From Psychrobacillus sp042945595 (GTDB lineage Bacteria > Bacillota > Bacilli > Bacillales_A > Planococcaceae), in NCBI RefSeq assembly GCF_042945595.1, contig NZ_CP168493.1, positions 3,534,001-3,598,000 of the forward strand: 64,000 bases of DNA, given 5' to 3'. The position numbers and the translations under genes are program-made. This document shows, one piece after another, positions 59,426-64,000 of this stretch (position 1 is its first letter; every line of letters starts with the position of its first letter). The notes under the pieces are model-generated. The model saw nothing but the letters and a program-made list of their open reading frames with translations. It was not told the origin of the DNA and searched no databases.

Positions 59426-60607
59426 TTGATTATCGAACCATCTAGAAAAATGTCTATATTTGAACCTGCTATTTTCGGTGATTTAAAAGCAGCAGCCGCA
59501 GCTAAAAAAGCAGCAGGTTTTGAACTATATGATTTAAGTTTAGGCAGCCCCGATCTGCCACCCGATGAAAGAGCTAGAAAGGTTTTATCGGAACAAAGTT
59601 ACTCAGCTTCTACATATGGCTACACTTTAAGTGGCACAAAACGTTTTGGCGAGGCAGTAGCCGATTATTATAAACGACGAACTAATGTTATCATTGACCC
59701 CCAATCGGAGATTATACAAACGATGGGATCTCAAGAAGGACTTGTTCATCTTCCATTCGCCTTTTGTGATGAAGGCGATTATGTGTTAACGACTAATCCC
59801 GGTTATGTTGCATATGATGCAGGCATCAAACTAGCTGGAGCAATTCCATTCTATATGAATCTATTAGAAGAAAATAATTTTTTACCTGATTTAAATGCAA
59901 TCCCGGATGAAGTAGCTTATAAAGCAAAGCTAATGATATTGAACTTACCGGGAAACCCAGTTCCAGCAATGCCAGATGCAACTTTTTTTGAAAAGGTCGT
60001 TGCATTTGCAAATAAATATAATGTCATTATTCTACATGACGCTGCTTATTCCGAATTCTACTTTACTGGTGATTCTCCAAGTAGCTTCCTAGCTACACCA
60101 GGAGCAATGGAGGTTGGAATGGAGATCAATTCATTATCTAAAAGTTTTAGTCTTGCAGGTACTCGAATAGCGTATATCGTAGGAAATGCGGAAATGATTA
60201 GTATAATGAAACAGCTTAAATCGAATCTAGATTTCGGCATTTTCGGACCTATCCAAGAAGCTGGAATTACTGCTTTAAATAATGCGGAAGAAATTACAGA
60301 TCGTTTACGAAACATTTTTAAGGAGCGTCATAAGGTATTATCTGAAGGCTTAGTAGATTTAGGATGGACTGTAACACCTTCAAAAGGTGGAATGTTCGTA
60401 TGGGCAAAATATCCGTATAATATGAAAGATAAAGATTTTGTTTTTGAAGTAATCGATCAAACAGGTGTTGTCATGGTGCCAGGAACCGTTTTTGGTTCAG
60501 CAGGAGCTGGCTTCGTTCGAGTAGCTCTCGTACAAGACGTGGAAATACTGAAAAAAGCTATTGAGCAGTTGAAAAAGCTAAAAATTGAAGTTCCATCGCT
60601 TATCTGA
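59426..60607 (+). CDS. PLP-dependent aminotransferase (class I/II)
   Basis: A 393-residue fold-type I aminotransferase. The PLP-binding lysine is K239 in NSLSKSFSLAGTR, with D205 and Y208 in LHDAAYSEF, and the substrate-side LNLPGNPVPAM. Related to LL-DAP/aspartate/alanine aminotransferases; amino acid specificity is not readable. TTG 59426 follows GAGGAG by 9 nt and fixes the start. The shared motif with brnQ makes branched-chain or related amino acids a guess. Confidence 0.85.
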   Translation: MIIEPSRKMSIFEPAIFGDLKAAAAAKKAAGFELYDLSLGSPDLPPDERARKVLSEQSYSASTYGYTLSGTKRFGEAVADYYKRRTNVIIDPQSEIIQTMGSQEGLVHLPFAFCDEGDYVLTTNPGYVAYDAGIKLAGAIPFYMNLLEENNFLPDLNAIPDEVAYKAKLMILNLPGNPVPAMPDATFFEKVVAFANKYNVIILHDAAYSEFYFTGDSPSSFLATPGAMEVGMEINSLSKSFSLAGTRIAYIVGNAEMISIMKQLKSNLDFGIFGPIQEAGITALNNAEEITDRLRNIFKERHKVLSEGLVDLGWTVTPSKGGMFVWAKYPYNMKDKDFVFEVIDQTGVVMVPGTVFGSAGAGFVRVALVQDVEILKKAIEQLKKLKIEVPSLI

Positions 60608-60636
60608 TTCAGAAGATTAAAAACATAATACCAAGG

Positions 60637-60692
60637 AAAAAGATCAATGAAAGCTGCGCGTTTATAGCGACTGGCTTTCACTTGATCTTTTC
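60637..60692. terminator. Bidirectional terminator between aminotransferase and MATE gene
   Basis: AAAAGATCAA...GAAAGC pairs with GCTTTC...TTGATCTTTT over 60637-60692 with one internal bulge, overlapping the end of the MATE gene. Confidence 0.75.
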
Positions 60693-62056
60693 TCTTCTCC
60701 CTGAGGATGCACGAGAGCGAATCTCTCCCATCGCCTACTTTTCCATCTAAAATACATAATGATTGCGCGCGTCCATTCGTCAGCCGCGATTGCTAGCCAG
60801 ATACCTGGAAGTCCTAAATCTAATACGAAAACTAATACGTAGCCTAATGGTAAACTCATCATAACCATCGACAAAGCGCCTATTGCTACTGGAAAACTTG
60901 CATCTCCTGCAGCACGTAATGAGTTAATAATAACAATATTCATGGTCCTGCCCGTTTCAAGAAGTATACTTAGGACTAATACAGATGAACCAATCTTTAT
61001 TATTTGTTCATTATTGGTAAATAAACTCATTAAACCGACTCGGAATATCATTACGATTACAACCATCACGAAGGTGAAAAGAAGTGCCCATTTCAAACTT
61101 GCCCAAACGGATTTATATGCTTCCTCTTTCTCATCAGCCCCTACAAATCTACCAACGATGATTGCCGTCCCCATACCTATCGCAATGGCAAACAAATAAG
61201 TAAACATCGATATATTTACAGCATATTGTCTAGCCGCTAGTGATTCTGCTCCTAAATAAGTTACATAATACAAGAACACAATTTGACAACCCTGATATAA
61301 AATTTGTTCAAATGCAGATGGCAATCCAATTTTTAAAATCTTACGAATGTACTCTTTTGAAATTGTGAAATAGTAATGCACTTTCACACGATATTCCATT
61401 ACTTGATATAACAACCAGAAGAAAATAAGCAATGCAACAAATCGACTAACTACGGATGATATCGCTGCTCCTTGTACCCCTAACTCTGGAAAACCAAACT
61501 TTCCAAATATCAATACATAGTTTCCAAAAACATGAATTATATTCATTCCTAACGAAACAAACATCGTCTGCTTTGTATAGCCATGTACACGAATAATAGC
61601 AGCCAAAGCATTAATGACTGCTTGTAGAAAAATGGCTCCTCCTACAATCGACAAGTACTTGTATGCATACACCAATACATCTCCCTGTAAATTCATCGCG
61701 GTCATTAGGCTTTTGGAAAATAATATAAAGCTAATACTTAATACAATTCCAACGCCTAAATTTAATGTCACAGCTAACCCAGAAATTTTAGACGCTTCTA
61801 TGTATCGCTTTGACCCTAAATACTGAGAAACGACAATTGCAGCTCCATTTCCAACTACTTCCAATATTAGTATAGCTATATGAATGTACTGATTTGCTGC
61901 TCCGACTCCCGATACCGCATTATCCGACAATGCACTGAGCATAAATGTATCAGCTATTCCCATTAACATAAACAAAAAGACTTCTAAAAAGATTGGCCAG
62001 GTCAAATGAAACAAACTTAGCTTATCTCCTAAATCCTTCTTTTTACTAATTGTCAT
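60662..62056 (-). CDS. MATE-family multidrug/Na+ antiporter
   Basis: A 464-residue protein with 12 membrane helices in two halves. LTWPIFLEVFLFMLMGIADTFMLS at the start, with SALSDNAVSGVGAANQ, is the NorM/DinF-like N-half; GLPSAFEQILYQGCQ begins the C-half. It exports cationic drugs or metabolites; substrates unknown. The ribosome site before ATG 62056 is AAAGAGGG-like. Confidence 0.88.
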   Translation of the reverse strand: MTISKKKDLGDKLSLFHLTWPIFLEVFLFMLMGIADTFMLSALSDNAVSGVGAANQYIHIAILILEVVGNGAAIVVSQYLGSKRYIEASKISGLAVTLNLGVGIVLSISFILFSKSLMTAMNLQGDVLVYAYKYLSIVGGAIFLQAVINALAAIIRVHGYTKQTMFVSLGMNIIHVFGNYVLIFGKFGFPELGVQGAAISSVVSRFVALLIFFWLLYQVMEYRVKVHYYFTISKEYIRKILKIGLPSAFEQILYQGCQIVFLYYVTYLGAESLAARQYAVNISMFTYLFAIAIGMGTAIIVGRFVGADEKEEAYKSVWASLKWALLFTFVMVVIVMIFRVGLMSLFTNNEQIIKIGSSVLVLSILLETGRTMNIVIINSLRAAGDASFPVAIGALSMVMMSLPLGYVLVFVLDLGLPGIWLAIAADEWTRAIIMYFRWKSRRWERFALVHPQGEEKRSSESQSL

Positions 62057-62118
62057 CTATATTCCCTCTTTGCCAATTGGTTTTCAATAAGATGAATCTT
62101 ACCATATTTACATGCATT

Positions 62119-62149
62119 AAAAAACAGCGTGAACAAACTCGTTCACACT
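62119..62149 (-). terminator. Terminator after the 119-aa protein gene
   Basis: GTGAAC (62129-62134) and GTTCAC (62141-62146), extended by CAG/CTG, with six A upstream that give a T-run on the minus strand. Confidence 0.78.
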
Positions 62150-62175
62150 GCATAATCTTTTTTATTAGTGGCTCT

Positions 62176-62535
62176 TTAGTCAATACCTACATGCTTATGG
62201 ATATATTCTTTCAGCGAGTCGTTTGAAAAAACCATCTCATTAATTTGAAGACTATCTTTTACATAAGCTAATTTATTTCTTTCCGTCGCATCTGAGTTGA
62301 TAAGCAAAGTGTTATCTATATAAAGTATTGCTTCATTTGTAGTTTTTTCTTTTCCATCTTCCTGCGAATTAACCAATCCCTCCTTCTTCAGTTCTTCCAC
62401 TATTTTTGTGTAATTATCCTGTAGACCGTTTTTCAAAGCATCCTCTAATTCCTGCATGGATGCTGCTGTTTCCTCTAAAAAGTTATAAGTATAATAGGCA
62501 AGTAATGCTTGTTCTTTTAAGGTCAATGTTCCCAA
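62176..62535 (-). CDS. Hypothetical protein, possible winged-helix-like N-terminal part
   Basis: A 119-residue acidic soluble protein with no recognised family. Residues about 5-55 are helical, and KIVEELKKEGLVN resembles the end of a winged-helix recognition segment, which is suggestive only. TTG 62535 follows GAGGAGGATCACTA, a very strong ribosome site. Monocistronic with its own terminator. Confidence 0.6.
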   Translation of the reverse strand: MGTLTLKEQALLAYYTYNFLEETAASMQELEDALKNGLQDNYTKIVEELKKEGLVNSQEDGKEKTTNEAILYIDNTLLINSDATERNKLAYVKDSLQINEMVFSNDSLKEYIHKHVGID

Positions 62536-62614
62536 TAGTGATCCTCCTCGTTATTTCCTTTACATTCATTGTTCCTTTTCTTGCGTACACTTAAACCTAG
62601 AATTTTTTAAAGAT

Positions 62615-62646
62615 AAAAATAGCTCGAATCTACTTTAGATTCGAGC
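62615..62646 (-). terminator. Terminator after the 130-aa membrane protein gene
   Basis: GCTCGAATCTA (62622-62632) and TAGATTCGAGC (62636-62646) pair perfectly around CTT, followed on the minus strand by a T-run. Confidence 0.88.
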
Positions 62647-62676
62647 CATAAAACTATTTATCCAACACAAGAATTT

Positions 62677-63069
62677 CTATTTTATAAGGAGCTTTCTAAT
62701 TAAAAAATCGAAAAAATAATAGAACATGGAACAGATTATTCCACATACTAAAATTGTCCTCCCATACATAAAGAAGTCTGTATCCCAAAAAGGATAAAGA
62801 AAAAGAAAAGGGATCCCAATGAAACCGATTCCGAAAGCACCATGTAAAGAAAATGTTACAATTTCTTTCTTTTTTTCTCTCCTATTAGCAACCCGCTCCG
62901 CCCAGATGGAAGTAAATATTCCATAAGTAAAAATGATCGGAACAGATACGATACTTACACCTAAACCTACCTGGAAATAGGAATCATAAGGCTGCATGAA
63001 AACGAGTGGTAACACAAAAAAGGAAGCTATTGAAGTGAGCAAAGCTGCTAATAACTTTCTATCCCCCAT
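62677..63069 (-). CDS. Hypothetical four-helix membrane protein
   Basis: A 130-residue protein with four likely membrane helices (about 8-26, 34-54, 70-92 and 102-122) and a basic loop VANRREKKKE between helices 2 and 3. Family not recognised. GGAAGGAGA precedes the ATG. It lies 16 bp after the EamA gene on the same strand, so the two probably form a unit. Confidence 0.6.
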   Translation of the reverse strand: MGDRKLLAALLTSIASFFVLPLVFMQPYDSYFQVGLGVSIVSVPIIFTYGIFTSIWAERVANRREKKKEIVTFSLHGAFGIGFIGIPFLFLYPFWDTDFFMYGRTILVCGIICSMFYYFFDFLIRKLLIK

Positions 63070-63085
63070 CGTCTTTCTCCTTCCA

Positions 63086-63964
63086 TTAATCGGAAACTAC
63101 CAATTTCGTATTCGGTTTTACCAGAGTGTAAATAATACCTCCAAAAATAAGCAGGATACCGATTGATTGTAAAATAGAAGGACGGAAATCTAATATAATT
63201 GTATCGAGTAATATTGCAACTACGGGATCCACAAAAACTAGAGCTGATATGACAATCGTTGATAGTTTGCGAAGACTATCAAAAAATAAATAATATACAA
63301 ACCCGGTATGTATCAATCCAGTTCCTAATATGTAAAGCCAATTCGATGTACTTAATCCATTAAACACATCAAAGTTCATAAATGGAAATAACATCAAAAT
63401 ACCAATTGTCGTCTGCACAAATGTCATAGCATATGCACTAAGCCCAGTAATGCCTTTCCCAAGCAGCATTGTCATGGCATAGCACAAAGCTGATAGAATT
63501 GCCCATACAAAACCCGAACCAAAGAAATCCGTGAGAGAAGTGAAGTTCTGAACACCGATAATAAGTATACTTCCGAGAAAGCACACTACAATTGCAAACA
63601 ATGATTTCATCGTCATCTTATCTTTTAAAATTAAGCTTCCTAATATCAATACAAATATAGGAGCTAAGTTATAAATAGAAATGGCAACGGTAATCGACAT
63701 CTCTTCAAAAGCTTTAAATAAAAACACCCAATTTAACACTAAAAAGATTCCGCATACCATTGTTTGTATAACATCACGCTTACACCAAGCTTCCACTTTA
63801 TGTTGACCTGAGACAAACCAACATAAGCCTAAAAAAAGAGTAGCGCAAATACAGCGAACAAAAACTAATTCTGCCGCAGGAATACCTGTCTTCCCTGTAA
63901 AAAAACCGATAGAACCGAAAATAGCCATTGATAAAGTCATTTTCAGCATTGCTGCTCCATTCAT
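63086..63964 (-). CDS. EamA-family (DMT superfamily) transporter
   Basis: A 292-residue protein with ten membrane helices made of two EamA repeats (about 5-140 and 150-285). GIPAAELVFVRCICATLFL and the later DPVVAILLDTIILDFRPSILQSIGILLIFGG are typical. It may export amino acids or metabolites; substrate unknown. AAGGGG lies 9 nt before ATG 63964. Confidence 0.85.
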   Translation of the reverse strand: MNGAAMLKMTLSMAIFGSIGFFTGKTGIPAAELVFVRCICATLFLGLCWFVSGQHKVEAWCKRDVIQTMVCGIFLVLNWVFLFKAFEEMSITVAISIYNLAPIFVLILGSLILKDKMTMKSLFAIVVCFLGSILIIGVQNFTSLTDFFGSGFVWAILSALCYAMTMLLGKGITGLSAYAMTFVQTTIGILMLFPFMNFDVFNGLSTSNWLYILGTGLIHTGFVYYLFFDSLRKLSTIVISALVFVDPVVAILLDTIILDFRPSILQSIGILLIFGGIIYTLVKPNTKLVVSD

Positions 63965-64000
63965 ACTAGTAAACCCCTTTTCTTCACAAAAAATTCTGAA

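Noticed and set aside
1..64000. Search for tRNA, rRNA, CRISPR arrays, prophage or conjugative genes
   Set aside because: No cloverleaf-like sequence, spaced repeats, phage structural genes or relaxases were noticed by reading; a covariance-model scan was not possible.

Overview
The window is an AT-rich, low-GC Firmicutes chromosome segment. Strong AGGAGG-type ribosome binding sites, ATG/TTG/GTG starts, T-box leaders, and CcpA, FapR and Fur-type sites all point to Bacillales. Protein content suggests a Psychrobacillus/Lysinibacillus/Sporosarcina-like member of the Planococcaceae (inference from protein character, no search run). No rRNA, tRNA, CRISPR array or prophage was seen. The only complete mobile element is one IS3-family insertion sequence.

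Layout. 1-7.3 kb: a Fur-box-preceded ferredoxin-NADP reductase (cut by the window edge), a DUF393 oxidoreductase, a DksA-like zinc finger protein, a DinB protein, an HD hydrolase, a GntR/FCD regulator, BrnQ, an Fsr-type MFS pump and a DUF421 protein. 7.3-8.3 kb: a gene-free kilobase packed with structured repeats. 8.3-21.4 kb: a DUF4309-GH3 glucosaminidase fusion, a cupin and a phosphatase, a TipA-type MerR gene with a textbook promoter, an alkyltransferase-like protein, PadR plus a DUF1700/DUF4097 repeat protein, a stand-alone second-type DnaN, AroD, and the divergent adaA-ogt/alkA alkylation-repair locus. 21.4-30.5 kb: a secreted duplicated-domain protein, a YhaQP-like ABC exporter, a TAXI-TRAP transporter whose binding protein is circularly permuted, and a VmlR-like ABC-F protein behind an attenuator-like leader. 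31.1-32.6 kb: the IS3 element, sitting in the loop of a terminator hairpin. 32.6-43.7 kb: small accessory genes (lipoprotein, possible glycosyltransferase, MarR-SRPBCC-GNAT operon, DUF2339 membrane protein, AraC/GyrI regulator, VanZ, GNATs, an ANT-like nucleotidyltransferase) and YebC. 43.7-49 kb: a short ThrRS lacking the editing domain behind two tandem Thr T-boxes, CoA-disulfide reductase, and a MetG-type MetRS behind a Met T-box. 49-53.7 kb: FabI with a FapR operator, an rbsR-nucleoside hydrolase-ribokinase operon, and TatA. 53.8-59 kb: a CarH/LitR-type B12-domain MerR regulator with a palindrome between it and a divergent membrane-protein gene, a decayed chemoreceptor fragment, and an HrtBA-like ABC exporter cotranscribed with a photolyase. 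59-64 kb: a second copy of the structured repeat, a PLP aminotransferase, MATE and EamA transporters, and small hypotheticals.

Themes. Several loci handle damage or toxicity: alkylation repair, photolyase plus exporter, ABC-F ribosome protection, and extra aminoacyl-tRNA synthetases. Metabolic control is visible through CcpA, FapR, Fur and RbsR-type sites and three T-boxes. The most unusual observations are a pair of roughly 250-nt repeats whose long-range and local stems are kept by different sequences (a candidate structured RNA), the circularly permuted TAXI protein, and the tandem-T-box editing-less ThrRS.
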